A stretch of DNA of 64,000 bases from Falsihalocynthiibacter arcticus (GTDB taxonomy: Bacteria > Pseudomonadota > Alphaproteobacteria > Rhodobacterales > Rhodobacteraceae): positions 2,075,501-2,139,500 of the forward strand of contig NZ_CP014327.1 of assembly GCF_000812665.2 (NCBI RefSeq), read 5' to 3'. Made by a program: the position numbers and the translations under genes. Shown one piece after another: positions 9,522 to 17,913 of this stretch. The notes beneath the pieces were generated by a model that did no database searches, was not told where the DNA came from, and saw only the letters and a list, made by a program, of their open reading frames with translations. The first letter of the stretch is position 1; each line of letters starts with the position of its first letter.

Positions 9522-9815
9522 TTATGCCCCGCAAAGTTGAGAAATTATTTGGCCGTCTAGGACAGCCCACGCACCAGCGTGTTTTAGGCGCGCTTCTAGG
9601 CCAGGCGTATCGCTGGCTGCGAAGGCTGCAAATGGAGCAGTTTTTGGACCAACAGAGTCGGCCTTTGCGCGTAGAATAATGTCTTGTGCGTTCTGCCACG
9701 GTGGTGCAACAATCAGCATGACTTGCCCTTCGGTCACCGGGGCCGAGAGGACAACCGCTGCAGGTGCCGCAAGTAGCCCCAATACGCACATTAGAAAAAT
9801 AGCAACTCTATCCAT
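9522..9815 (-). CDS. Small exported protein of unknown function
   Basis: 97 residues with an N-terminal hydrophobic signal segment (VAIFLMCVLGLLAAPAAVVLSA), then a short region containing VMLIVAPPW and a C-terminal GAWAVLDGQIISQLCGA. No known domain recognised. Its stop abuts the ATG of the chemoreceptor, so the two are very likely one operon; a periplasmic accessory role is an inference from context only. Confidence 0.6.
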   Translation of the reverse strand: MDRVAIFLMCVLGLLAAPAAVVLSAPVTEGQVMLIVAPPWQNAQDIILRAKADSVGPKTAPFAAFAASDTPGLEARLKHAGAWAVLDGQIISQLCGA

Positions 9816-10006
9816 AGAAACTCCATTCCGAGCCTATGATTTGCCATTTAAAGACTGAAGGGCGCGTTAATTCTGGTGAGCCTCACAGAACACATTGCTT
9901 AGAATTATATCTATTCTCACTGGAGGGGTGTTTTGTACCGCAAATAGCTTATCCGCAGATTTCAATGAATTGAAATCCAAAAGCAAAACCACTGATGCGA
10001 TAAAAT

Positions 10007-10031
10007 ACACAAAGGTGGTAGTCCATAGGGG
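10007..10031. repeat. Island distal attachment site (tRNA-Glu 3' fragment)
   Basis: A 25-bp sequence containing GGTGGTAGTCCATAGGGG, identical to the 3' end of tRNA-Glu at 33592-33616 and in the same orientation. The rest of the tRNA is absent, so this is the displaced att half. Confidence 0.85.
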
Positions 10032-10762
10032 GCTCCCACAATTGCGTAAGTATCAGTAAAATAAAGCAGTAGGTGTCCCACGTCTGCACCAATACGATGC
10101 TATATGAATAAAAGAGTTTAGAAGACCGATTAGCCACTGCGCGGACCTTAGAGCCAATTTTAAAATGTTGCTTCCCACAGAGTCAGTCACGTCGAAGATG
10201 TAGTCCCACACATTCGAATAGAGGTGGTTGAGGGCCGAAAAGAAATAAGGTGATGAAAAACGGCGCGTCAAAATAAGTAATTCCTCTTGTAGGCCGTGCA
10301 TTCGAAGCGCGTCTGCGCCACGCAGGAATTGATACTGACAAGCGTGCCTCGTTTACGGAGCAGGTTCTTGGAGGGAAGATCTCTGTCATTGAACCAAAAC
10401 TGGCTGCCTACTACTGCTGTTTGTCCTCCCCAGTTTCCTGTTTTGCGATCTGGTAAAATTTGCGGTGAGCAAGATCCCTTTGCAACGAACAGGCCCGCTG
10501 TTTAAAAGCAGGGCCCGTCTGAGGTTCACAAGGTTGTGTCCGACGTTGATCGGACTGATAGGAAGGTTTCAATTTCACAGACGAGCTACTGGTTTTTCGA
10601 GCGTCAATTGGAAATCATCAGGGCGAGCATAATGTTCAACTACATCAAAATCGTATCGATCGCTGGTGGGCGTCACAGTCAGTTATGATCAGTCAATCAC
10701 CGTCGCGCAACGGGCTTATCAGAACATCTCGTGTAAGCAGGCGGATTGATAGCTATTTGTGC
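10032..10762. other. Non-coding left end of the island
   Basis: About 730 bp with no convincing gene: only short overlapping ORFs without ribosome sites or recognisable domains. It contains one copy (10561-10628) of a diverged repeat also found at 21032-21100. Probably eroded sequence. Confidence 0.5.
10561..10628 (+). repeat. Diverged 68-bp repeat, copy 1
   Basis: Shares blocks such as AATTTCACAGAC, ACTGGTTT and AGGGCGAGC, in order and spacing, with 21032-21100. Too diverged to be a recent duplication and of unknown nature. Confidence 0.5.
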
Positions 10763-11302
10763 TCATCCAGCCATTCGCTTGAGTGTATCGTCGCGTTGGA
10801 TAAGTCGGTGCCAGACGATCGCCATCGTAATATGTCCGACAACCAAAAACGCAAGAGCCCAACCCAATTCACCGTGCCAGCCCCCGAGAGTCTGCATCCA
10901 AGCAACTTCCGTCGTGCGCGCAGAGAGTACTTGGAAGCCAAGATAACTGAACCCGCGCGTGCCGCCTGCATAAGACAATAGCTTTAAGACGGGAACGATC
11001 ACCATCAGCAGGTACAAAGAGGCATGACCAATCTTAACCGCCTGTCCCATCGCCCCGCCATGGGGTGGACGTCGGGACAGGTTCACTAAACCCCAAACTC
11101 CACGTAGAAGGACAAGCAGAAACAGTGTTGTACCTAAAGTAGTATGATAACCCCAAAGCGCTTCACGCAATGCGTTCTCGCGGGGAAGGGCCCAATGTGC
11201 TGCCGCAGACATGAACTGAGCAGAAAATAAAGCCGCCATGCCCCAGTGTTGTATCCGACTTACAAGGCCGTAGCGATCTGGATTGTCTGATAAAGTGGTC
11301 AT
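10763..11302 (-). CDS. Cytochrome b561 family protein
   Basis: A 179-residue protein with four hydrophobic helices. Histidines in SRIQHWGMA, GYHTTLG, KIGHASLYLL and VVGHITMAI are placed as heme b ligands of bacterial (YodB-type) cytochrome b561. It would move electrons within the inner membrane, for example from ubiquinol. It stands alone in the island, flanked by two non-coding stretches, so its partner is unknown. Confidence 0.85.
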   Translation of the reverse strand: MTTLSDNPDRYGLVSRIQHWGMAALFSAQFMSAAAHWALPRENALREALWGYHTTLGTTLFLLVLLRGVWGLVNLSRRPPHGGAMGQAVKIGHASLYLLMVIVPVLKLLSYAGGTRGFSYLGFQVLSARTTEVAWMQTLGGWHGELGWALAFLVVGHITMAIVWHRLIQRDDTLKRMAG

Positions 11303-12070
11303 TATTAATTCCGTTTTGAGTGTGCTTTTATGTCAAACGGTCGAGGCAGACATTTCCGTCGCAAAGAATCTTGTCGGATTTTTTCTGTAGGTTACAAACC
11401 TTGAGGAGCTTTATAAAAAGCGGCCATTCGAGTGCACCGTAGCAGTTTGCAAAGTGGTTCAATCGCACTCTTTCACCCCGGCCGAATCTGTGACTTTTTG
11501 GGGTATATGCGGTTTGTATCCTTAAATTGGGATAAACTCCTTTTGGTCAGTCACGCTATAATTTCGCGCAGATTTTTCCCGTACGGATAGAATTCTCGCA
11601 CGTTCGCTTCGGCTTAGTCAAAGTTTTTAGATCTAAACGAAGCGTTGAAACCGAAGGATGTACTGGAATCGAAGGGCGAGGTTTTTGGGAATCCATTCAG
11701 CTGGACCGTTGGCGCTCGCTGAGGTTTTGAGCGGTATCAGTTGGGAATGAAGTCATAGGGCTGTTGGAAAACTTAATACGTTGCACATTCGACCATAAGT
11801 CAGCGCTGCGAGATCAAGCATACTTACGGTCCAATGTATGTACCGGCTACTGTTTGCAAATGATTTTTTCACATGTTCTCGGAAGTCGCTCATATGTATC
11901 CGGCCTGTTGATCGACACGCGGGTCGTGGCCACATTGGGGTTACGCTCGCACCGTGATCTCATTAGCGGAAAGGCCTATGATGACCATTTGGGCCGTCAG
12001 ATTCTGGGGGCGTAATATTTCCGTTCCATGCTTTTATCTTTCGCGAACTCCTTAGGGTCGTGGCAGGGTG
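11303..12070. other. Non-coding stretch up to IS110
   Basis: About 770 bp without a supportable gene. A short ORF (11764-12015) has no recognisable domain or ribosome site. The part nearest 12071 may contain the downstream end of the IS110 element, whose borders cannot be fixed because this family lacks clear terminal inverted repeats. Confidence 0.5.
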
Positions 12071-13138
12071 TTAAACTCCGACAGCAACCTCGTCTCTTGG
12101 TGCATCGAATGTGGTGCCGTGGTGCAGGACGCTCCAGGCGGTTCGAGCAAGTTTATTGGCAAGCGCAACAGCGAGTTTGTTGCGATGCATGCGGGGCTCG
12201 GCTCTGATCAGCCATTCACCAAAGCTGAAGTCCGGCCAGCGATGCGGGCGCATTAGGATCACTTTGGCGGCCTGCACAAACAGCATCCGTAAATATCGAC
12301 TGCCAGGTTTTGAGATCCGGCCCAGCACGGTTCGTCCACCCGTACTGTATTGTCGTGGCACCAAACCAACCCAGGCGGCAAAATCACGTCCTCTATCAAA
12401 CGCATCCCCTGTACCGATGGCCGCAACCATGGCCATGGAAATCATCGGGCCGATGCCCGGGATCGTCATGACGTTCACACAGTTCTCTTCGGCGCGGCTG
12501 ATCTGCTCGATCTCGGTGGAAACTGCGTCGATCCGGTCATCCATCCACATCCAGTCACCGTAGAGGCCGATCAGGATCTTGCGCATCCGAGGCGATATCT
12601 CATCTTTGCGTTCTTCAAGGATTGTCAGAAACGAATTCTTCAGGGCCCGCAGACCCTTGCGAACCGTGATCCCTTGTTCAATCAGAAACGCCCGGATCTG
12701 ATTAATCGTCGCCGTGCGCCGCGACACCAAGCGCGATCTAACCCGATGCAGGGCTTGCAGGTCAAGCTGATCTTGGCTCTTCTCTGGAACGCTTTTCAAA
12801 TTCGGACGAAGCGCCGCTTCTGCGATGGCTTCCGCATCGTTGTAATCGTTTTTCTGACCCTTATTGAACGGCTTAACGTAGATGGCGGGAATGATCCGTG
12901 GCTCAAACCCCATCTTGCGCAGCGCCCGACTAACAAAATGAGCGCTAAGACAGGCTTCCATCCCAACGATGCAGGATGGCAGTTCCTCAAATGTCTTTTC
13001 CAACGCCATCCGTTTGATCTTTTTGCGCACAACAACATTTCCATCAGGATCAAATCCAACCAAATGGAACACGTCCTTCCCGATATCTATACCAACTGAC
13101 ATCAACGCCTCGATCTTGATTCCCTTCTTCGAATTCAT
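12071..13138 (-). CDS. IS110 family transposase (DEDD recombinase)
   Basis: 355 residues from ATG 13138, preceded by AGAGGAG. The N-terminal DEDD domain starts MSVGIDIGKDVFHLVGF (first catalytic Asp). The C-terminal Transposase_20 part contains TIPGIGPMISMAMVAAIG, FAAWVGLVPRQYSTGG and the Ser-region GSRYLRMLFVQAAK. The ORF looks intact. IS110 elements use a bridge RNA from their non-coding ends; candidate regions here are 13139 to about 13300 and the stretch below 12071. Element borders are not defined. Confidence 0.88.
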   Translation of the reverse strand: MNSKKGIKIEALMSVGIDIGKDVFHLVGFDPDGNVVVRKKIKRMALEKTFEELPSCIVGMEACLSAHFVSRALRKMGFEPRIIPAIYVKPFNKGQKNDYNDAEAIAEAALRPNLKSVPEKSQDQLDLQALHRVRSRLVSRRTATINQIRAFLIEQGITVRKGLRALKNSFLTILEERKDEISPRMRKILIGLYGDWMWMDDRIDAVSTEIEQISRAEENCVNVMTIPGIGPMISMAMVAAIGTGDAFDRGRDFAAWVGLVPRQYSTGGRTVLGRISKPGSRYLRMLFVQAAKVILMRPHRWPDFSFGEWLIRAEPRMHRNKLAVALANKLARTAWSVLHHGTTFDAPRDEVAVGV

Positions 13139-13456
13139 GGCTACTTCTCCTCTGTTAACGGGTGAAACAAGCACAGTTTAACCCGATGGGGGGCGTAGCC
13201 GGTACATCCCATTAGCCGACCGTGGTGGTCATTTCAGCGAAAGGTAGCTCGGAACCCTTAATGCTTTTTTCCAGCAACTTCGCAAATGTCTGTTCTCACA
13301 GAAAGATAATGATATTTGATGGTTTTAAGGGTTCTTATTATCCGTTTGAAATCATTAGCCAAATTCATATTTTGTATCGATTCGTCACAGGCAGCATGGG
13401 GGCGAGGAGCGGTTGAGTATTGCTTCATACGACGAAAGCCCCACTCCCCTAAACGA

Positions 13457-14368
13457 TCAAATGTGCTCGACGATATAGTCCGGTGCAATTTGTGAGATCT
13501 CAATGGCATCGTCGACGTCAAGACCTAATAGCGATCCGTAGCCCGTAATCAGCGCGGTTGCGAACCCAACGCGACGCCCGCCAAGAATGTCGGTATGCAG
13601 GGTGTCACCCACCATTAGCACGCGGTTTGGTGATATCGGTGTGGCATAGCGTTCCATCGTCAAATCGAAAATTTCGGGAAAAGGTTTGCCGAGGAAAACC
13701 GGCGAAATACCTGTCGCCTCCACGAGCCGATGGGCAAACCAGCCTGGTTCAAGGGACAGCCCGTTTTCGCGCGGCGCGACCAGATCTGGGTTGCCCACGA
13801 AGACGGGGCGCGGGACGCGCATCAGTGTGGCTTCCAGCAAGTTTTGCCGCTGTTCGGTCCAGCCATCCGCACCGATCAAAAGGAAGCCGTCGACCAGATC
13901 GTAGGCCTCAGGTGCGTCGGTAAGAATGGTCGCGTGAAGGGCCGCAAGCTCTCCCAAATCTGTTTTGGGGTTCAGCATCACGCCCCAGTGCCGCTCTGGC
14001 TCAATCGCGATATGTTTTAAGAGCGCGTCGCGGCTGGTCACAACTTCGGTTTCTGCGAAGTCAAAGCCGAGCTTTTTGTAGCGCGCCATCATATGGGCCT
14101 TGGGATAGGCAGCTGAGTTCGATACAACGGAGACAGATTTCCCTGCAGAACGCAATGCGGAGACCGTCGCGGCGGCACCCGGGATTGCAGTCTCACCAAC
14201 ATTTAGCACTCCGTAGGCGTCGAATAGGATCAGATCGTATGGGCCTACGATATCCATGAAGGACGCCTGCAGCGCGAGACCGCCACCCGTCAGTTTGGGC
14301 AGTCGGTCGCGCACGCGCAAGTAGGCGTCAAATGCTTGGGCCGGATCAATAGCGCAAGCGCCAGTCAC
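13457..14368 (-). CDS. HAD-IIA family phosphatase of the phn-type operon
   Basis: 303 residues. The HAD nucleophile motif is LILFDAYGVLNVGE near residue 45; further motifs are VVSNSAAYPKA (II), the LGKPFPEIFD lysine (III) and MVGDTLHTDILGG (IV). The cap between II and III gives class IIA (NagD/TIGR01459-like). Its ATG overlaps the stop of the upstream permease gene by 4 bp, so it is the last cistron of phnD-C-E-E-HAD. It probably dephosphorylates an imported organophosphate or its product; the substrate is not visible. Residues 1-40 are a helical extension. Confidence 0.8.
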   Translation of the reverse strand: MTGACAIDPAQAFDAYLRVRDRLPKLTGGGLALQASFMDIVGPYDLILFDAYGVLNVGETAIPGAAATVSALRSAGKSVSVVSNSAAYPKAHMMARYKKLGFDFAETEVVTSRDALLKHIAIEPERHWGVMLNPKTDLGELAALHATILTDAPEAYDLVDGFLLIGADGWTEQRQNLLEATLMRVPRPVFVGNPDLVAPRENGLSLEPGWFAHRLVEATGISPVFLGKPFPEIFDLTMERYATPISPNRVLMVGDTLHTDILGGRRVGFATALITGYGSLLGLDVDDAIEISQIAPDYIVEHI

Positions 14369-15174
14369 AGGATGCGGCGCCGCAAGAAGGCCGAGACGAC
14401 TTCGCCGATAATCACCAGCACGATGATTGCGAGGAGGATTGTTGCGACTTCGGGCCAGTTGAACGTATCGATTGCACCTTGCAGAACGATCCCGATGCCG
14501 CCAGCCCCCACGAGGCCCAACACAGTAGATTCGCGCAGGTTAATATCCCAGCGTAGGATGGCGACTGCCCAGAATGTGGGCATGACTTGTGGCACGATTG
14601 CGTAGATAATTACTTTAAAACGGGAGGCTCCTGTGGCCTCTAATGCCTCAACTGGCCGCTTGTCGATTTCTTCGATTGCTTCGCCGAGCAGTTTGCCAAT
14701 GAAGCCAATGGATCGGAACATGATCGCAATGATCCCTGCAACAACACCGGGTCCGAAGATCGCCACAAACAGAAGCGCCCAGATGATGGTATTCACCGAC
14801 CGCGATGTGACCAGTATCAGCCGACCCAGCCACAATGTGGCGCGGTTTGGCGTTGTGTTCTGGGCTGAGATATAGGCGACAGGCAAGGACAATAGCACCG
14901 CAAAAGCTGTGGCAAATGTTGCGATATTCACCGTATCCCAAAGCACGCTGAGAATGCTGCCAAGATTGCTTGGATCCGGTGGATACATGCGCCCAAATAG
15001 GTCGCCGATCTGCTCTGGAGCGCCCCAAACCCAGGGCCATATCACTTCGATTGAGGTGAGCGCCCATGCGATCACGATGCCGCACCCGAGGAGGATCGCA
15101 TAGCGTTGCATGCGTTGCTTTGCGGTGAAGCGAGCCCATTCGTCGCGGCCAAATTGTTCTGAGAGACTGGTCAT
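14365..15174 (-). CDS. phnE: Phosphonate/organophosphate ABC transporter permease (PhnE-like)
   Basis: A 269-residue inner-membrane permease with about six helices. The cytoplasmic EAA-like loop IEEIDKRPVEALEATGASRFKVIIYAIVPQVMP matches PhnE, followed by RWDINLRESTVLGLVGAGGIG, the PhnE signature. It overlaps both neighbours by 4 bp, so translation is coupled. It should form the channel as a heterodimer with the next permease. Confidence 0.9.
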   Translation of the reverse strand: MTSLSEQFGRDEWARFTAKQRMQRYAILLGCGIVIAWALTSIEVIWPWVWGAPEQIGDLFGRMYPPDPSNLGSILSVLWDTVNIATFATAFAVLLSLPVAYISAQNTTPNRATLWLGRLILVTSRSVNTIIWALLFVAIFGPGVVAGIIAIMFRSIGFIGKLLGEAIEEIDKRPVEALEATGASRFKVIIYAIVPQVMPTFWAVAILRWDINLRESTVLGLVGAGGIGIVLQGAIDTFNWPEVATILLAIIVLVIIGEVVSAFLRRRIL

Positions 15175-15965
15175 TGAATACGCTTTCGAATGATTCCGCT
15201 GATCGCTTCGGATATAAGGATGACGCCAACGATGACGATTGTGATCGCCAGTGCGAAGTCGTAGTCATATCGTCCGAATGCGTTGGCAAGAGTAGCGCCG
15301 ATCCCGCCAGCGCCAACAAGTCCAACCACAGCAGACGCCCGCAAGTTCGAATCTAACTGATAAATCGTGAGGCCAATCTGGCGCGGCATGATTTGCGGGA
15401 AAATCGCATAAAACAAAGTGGGTAGGTATGGTGCACCGGCGGCACGCAGCGCCTCAACTTGGCCAAAATCGATTTCTTCAATCCGTTCCGCCAGCATTTT
15501 GGCCACGAAGCCAATAGAATAGATGATCAACGTCAACACCCCGGCAAACGGTCCAAAGCCCACGGCCTTTACAAATAAGATCGCGACGATGACGGGGTGG
15601 AAGCTACGTGCAATGATTATGATCGCGCGGCCCAAATAAAAGATCGGGCGTGGGGCCATGTTGCTCGCGGCCATAAACGCAATAGGGATAGAGAGTAGCA
15701 CCCCGCCCGCCGTGGCGAGGATCGCTATTTTCAGGCTTTCAAGAAAGCCGTCGATGAGTAAGTCTTTGCGTTCAAAGCTTGGCGGAAATGCCCCGCCAAA
15801 GATTTTACCGGCACGTCCGATTCCTTCCGCGACGCGGTTCCAGTCGATCGGCATGTTGAGGCCGACCCAGCCGAAATAAGCGATTGCGCCAAGATAAACC
15901 GCCCAACGCAATGCGGTGTTGGCAATAAATGGGGGTTTTGTCCACGTGTCGCGCCCGCTGCTCAT
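15171..15965 (-). CDS. phnE: Phosphonate/organophosphate ABC transporter permease (PhnE-like)
   Basis: A 264-residue permease with the PhnE loop IEEIDFGQVEALRAAGAPYLPTLFYAIFPQIMP and the YQLDSNLRASAVVGLVGAGGIG signature. It is a clear paralogue of the neighbouring permease; two-permease phn systems are known. It overlaps phnC by 4 bp on one side and the second permease by 4 bp on the other. Confidence 0.9.
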   Translation of the reverse strand: MSSGRDTWTKPPFIANTALRWAVYLGAIAYFGWVGLNMPIDWNRVAEGIGRAGKIFGGAFPPSFERKDLLIDGFLESLKIAILATAGGVLLSIPIAFMAASNMAPRPIFYLGRAIIIIARSFHPVIVAILFVKAVGFGPFAGVLTLIIYSIGFVAKMLAERIEEIDFGQVEALRAAGAPYLPTLFYAIFPQIMPRQIGLTIYQLDSNLRASAVVGLVGAGGIGATLANAFGRYDYDFALAITIVIVGVILISEAISGIIRKRIQ

Positions 15966-16738
15966 GCCGCGCCCGCCTTTTCGGTGCTCCGGTCGTCATG
16001 CGGGTTGCCGGCATAGATTTCGTCCATTGCCGCCTGATCGAGCATCTCGGGTTTGTCGTCAAAAATGATCCGGCCATACCGCATGCCGACAATACGGTCG
16101 GTGTATTCTTTTGCCTCGGTCACGTTGTGGATGTTGATCAACACAGGCAGCTTGAGTTCACCCGCCAAATCACGGAGCAACCCCATGATCTGCTCAGAGG
16201 TTTTAGGGTCAAGCGAAGCAGTCGGTTCATCTGCCAGTAAAATATCCGGTTCTTGCATCAGTGCGCGCACGACGCCCACGCGCTGGCGCTCACCACCTGA
16301 TAACTGGTCGGCGCGGGTGTTGGCGTATTGGGCTATGCCCACCCGTTCCATGAGTTGATAAGCGCGGCGAATGTCTTCTTTGGGGTAGCGGCGTGTCATG
16401 GCCGCCCATGTTGAAATATATCCAAGTCGCCCACATTGCACGTTTTCCATCACGGTCAGGCGTTCAACAAGATTAAATCCTTGAAATACCATGCCGATTT
16501 TGCGCCGTGCGGTGCGTAGGCTTTTGCCGCTCAAACTTGTGAGTTCGGTGCCGTTGAGAATGATTGACCCTGACGTGGGTTTCACCAACTGGTTTATGGA
16601 GCGCAATAAAGTGCTTTTTCCCGCACCAGATGATCCAATGATGGACACAACGCTTTCGCCCTCAATGGTCAGATCGAGGTTCTTGAGAACCGGGTCGCCG
16701 TTGCCGTAGCTTTTGACCAGGTCAGTAATTTTCAACAT
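15962..16738 (-). CDS. phnC: Phosphonate/organophosphate ABC transporter ATPase (PhnC-like)
   Basis: 258 residues. Walker A GSSGAGKSTLLRSIN near residue 36, Q-loop MVFQGFNLVERLTVMENV, signature LSGGERQRVGVVRALMQ, Walker B ILLADEPTASLD and the H-loop NIHNV are all intact. PhnC-type spacing is clear. It lies 54 bp after phnD, separated by a strong hairpin that may favour phnD over the downstream genes. Confidence 0.92.
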   Translation of the reverse strand: MLKITDLVKSYGNGDPVLKNLDLTIEGESVVSIIGSSGAGKSTLLRSINQLVKPTSGSIILNGTELTSLSGKSLRTARRKIGMVFQGFNLVERLTVMENVQCGRLGYISTWAAMTRRYPKEDIRRAYQLMERVGIAQYANTRADQLSGGERQRVGVVRALMQEPDILLADEPTASLDPKTSEQIMGLLRDLAGELKLPVLINIHNVTEAKEYTDRIVGMRYGRIIFDDKPEMLDQAAMDEIYAGNPHDDRSTEKAGAA

Positions 16739-16756
16739 GTTTGAAGCCTTATTTGC

Positions 16757-16781
16757 GAGGCTGACCCAATGGATCAGCCTC
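16757..16781 (-). promoter_or_regulatory. Intercistronic hairpin between phnD and phnC
   Basis: GAGGCTGA (16757-16764) pairs with TCAGCCTC (16774-16781), extended by a further C-G pair. It directly follows the phnD stop on the transcript, with no clear U-run downstream, so it looks like an mRNA-stabilising or partial-terminator structure that keeps binding protein in excess. Confidence 0.55.
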
Positions 16782-16792
16782 GACAGAAAAAA

Positions 16793-17776
16793 TCACTCAG
16801 CAGCAAGGCCTTGAGGTGTGTATTCTACACCATTTGCGGTCTGAATTTGGCGAATAACTGCCCATTGATCTTTGTAGGTGATTGGGACGAATTTGCTCAC
16901 CCCAGCGAATTCATCGCCAAGTGCCGTGCCTACGAAATCAAAGGTAAAGAATGCCTCTTTGATCTTTTCTTTCAACTCGGGTGTCAGGTCGTGTGCCAAG
17001 CCGTAAGATGTCGTTGGGAACGGATCGCTTTCCCAAACGATGCGCACGTCGGCGGGATCGTAAAGACCGCGTTCTGCCATGCGATCAACAACTTCAGATG
17101 CGACAGGTGCTGCGTCGTAGTCGCCAGCGACAACGCCCAACATCGACTGATCGTGGCTGCCGGAATACGTTACTTCGTAGTCTTCATCAGGAATGACGCC
17201 CAAATCAGGAAAGAGTGCCCGTGGGGCCTGATTGCCTGAATTTGATGTGGGTGATGTGTGCGCGACGCGCTTGCCCTTAAGGTCAGCCATTTCCTTTATG
17301 TCGCTGTCTGCCTGCGTGTAGACCTGCAGTCTATACCCAAACTGACCATCGTCCGCGCCCATGATGGCAAATGGTTCAACACCCGCAAGGTTCACCGCAA
17401 AAGGTGTGGGACCGGTTGAAAAACCTGCAATGTGCAGACGCCCCGACCGCATGGCCTCGACCTCAGCAGAGTTTGATTGAACGGCAAAAAATTGCACGTC
17501 CTTGCCAGTGACTTCTTCCAGATGGTCAATAAACGGGGTCCAGATGTCGGCGTAAATTGCGGGATCTTCGACGGGTGTGTAAGCGAAAACGAGCGTTGAC
17601 GGATCCTTAAGGTCGCTCGGATCTGTCGGTGCATCTGCGACAAGATCGCCATCCGCATCGCAATACATGACATCCAGTGCGCCACGCTGGGCGCATTCTT
17701 CCTGTGCAAACGAAGCCGTGCCCGTCATGGCAAATGCCGCCAAAAGTCCTGCTGTAAAAATTTTATCCTTAGGCAT
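16793..17776 (-). CDS. phnD: Periplasmic phosphonate/organophosphate-binding protein (PhnD-like)
   Basis: 327 residues with a signal peptide (FTAGLLAAFAMTGTASFA, cleavage near residue 24). The mature protein has the PhnD-family lobes: LVFAYTPVEDPAIYADIWTP, VEAMRSGRLHIAGFSTGPTP, LKGKRVAHTSPTSNSG and GDYDAAPVASEVV. An acidic insert (YCDADGDLVADAP) precedes the first lobe. It is first in the operon and divergent from deoR. The ligand could be a phosphonate, phosphite or phosphate ester; the DeoR regulator and phosphatase hint at an organophosphate, but this is inference. Confidence 0.88.
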   Translation of the reverse strand: MPKDKIFTAGLLAAFAMTGTASFAQEECAQRGALDVMYCDADGDLVADAPTDPSDLKDPSTLVFAYTPVEDPAIYADIWTPFIDHLEEVTGKDVQFFAVQSNSAEVEAMRSGRLHIAGFSTGPTPFAVNLAGVEPFAIMGADDGQFGYRLQVYTQADSDIKEMADLKGKRVAHTSPTSNSGNQAPRALFPDLGVIPDEDYEVTYSGSHDQSMLGVVAGDYDAAPVASEVVDRMAERGLYDPADVRIVWESDPFPTTSYGLAHDLTPELKEKIKEAFFTFDFVGTALGDEFAGVSKFVPITYKDQWAVIRQIQTANGVEYTPQGLAAE

Positions 17777-17831
17777 GTAATTTTCCTCCCAGAGTTGTCC
17801 CGCATAGGATCGGCGGGTCGATTGTTGTGAA

Positions 17832-17883
17832 TACCAACACTTTAGCTTTTAGTTTGCAACATTTTTTAGTAATAAAGTTGGTA
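17832..17883. promoter_or_regulatory. Inverted repeat, candidate DeoR operator
   Basis: TACCAAC at 17832-17838 and GTTGGTA at 17877-17883 form a separated inverted repeat in the phnD/deoR intergenic region, with similar flanks (CTTT and AAA). The 38-bp gap puts the arms on opposite sides of an AT-rich promoter segment, a layout compatible with looping by an oligomeric DeoR regulator. Inferred only. Confidence 0.45.
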
Positions 17884-17913
17884 ATATCCAATTCTGCGAA
17901 TGTGGAGACGAGC

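Noticed and set aside
11764-12015. An 83-codon plus-strand ORF
   Set aside because: TTG start, no ribosome site, no recognisable domain, next to a transposon end; not supportable as a gene.
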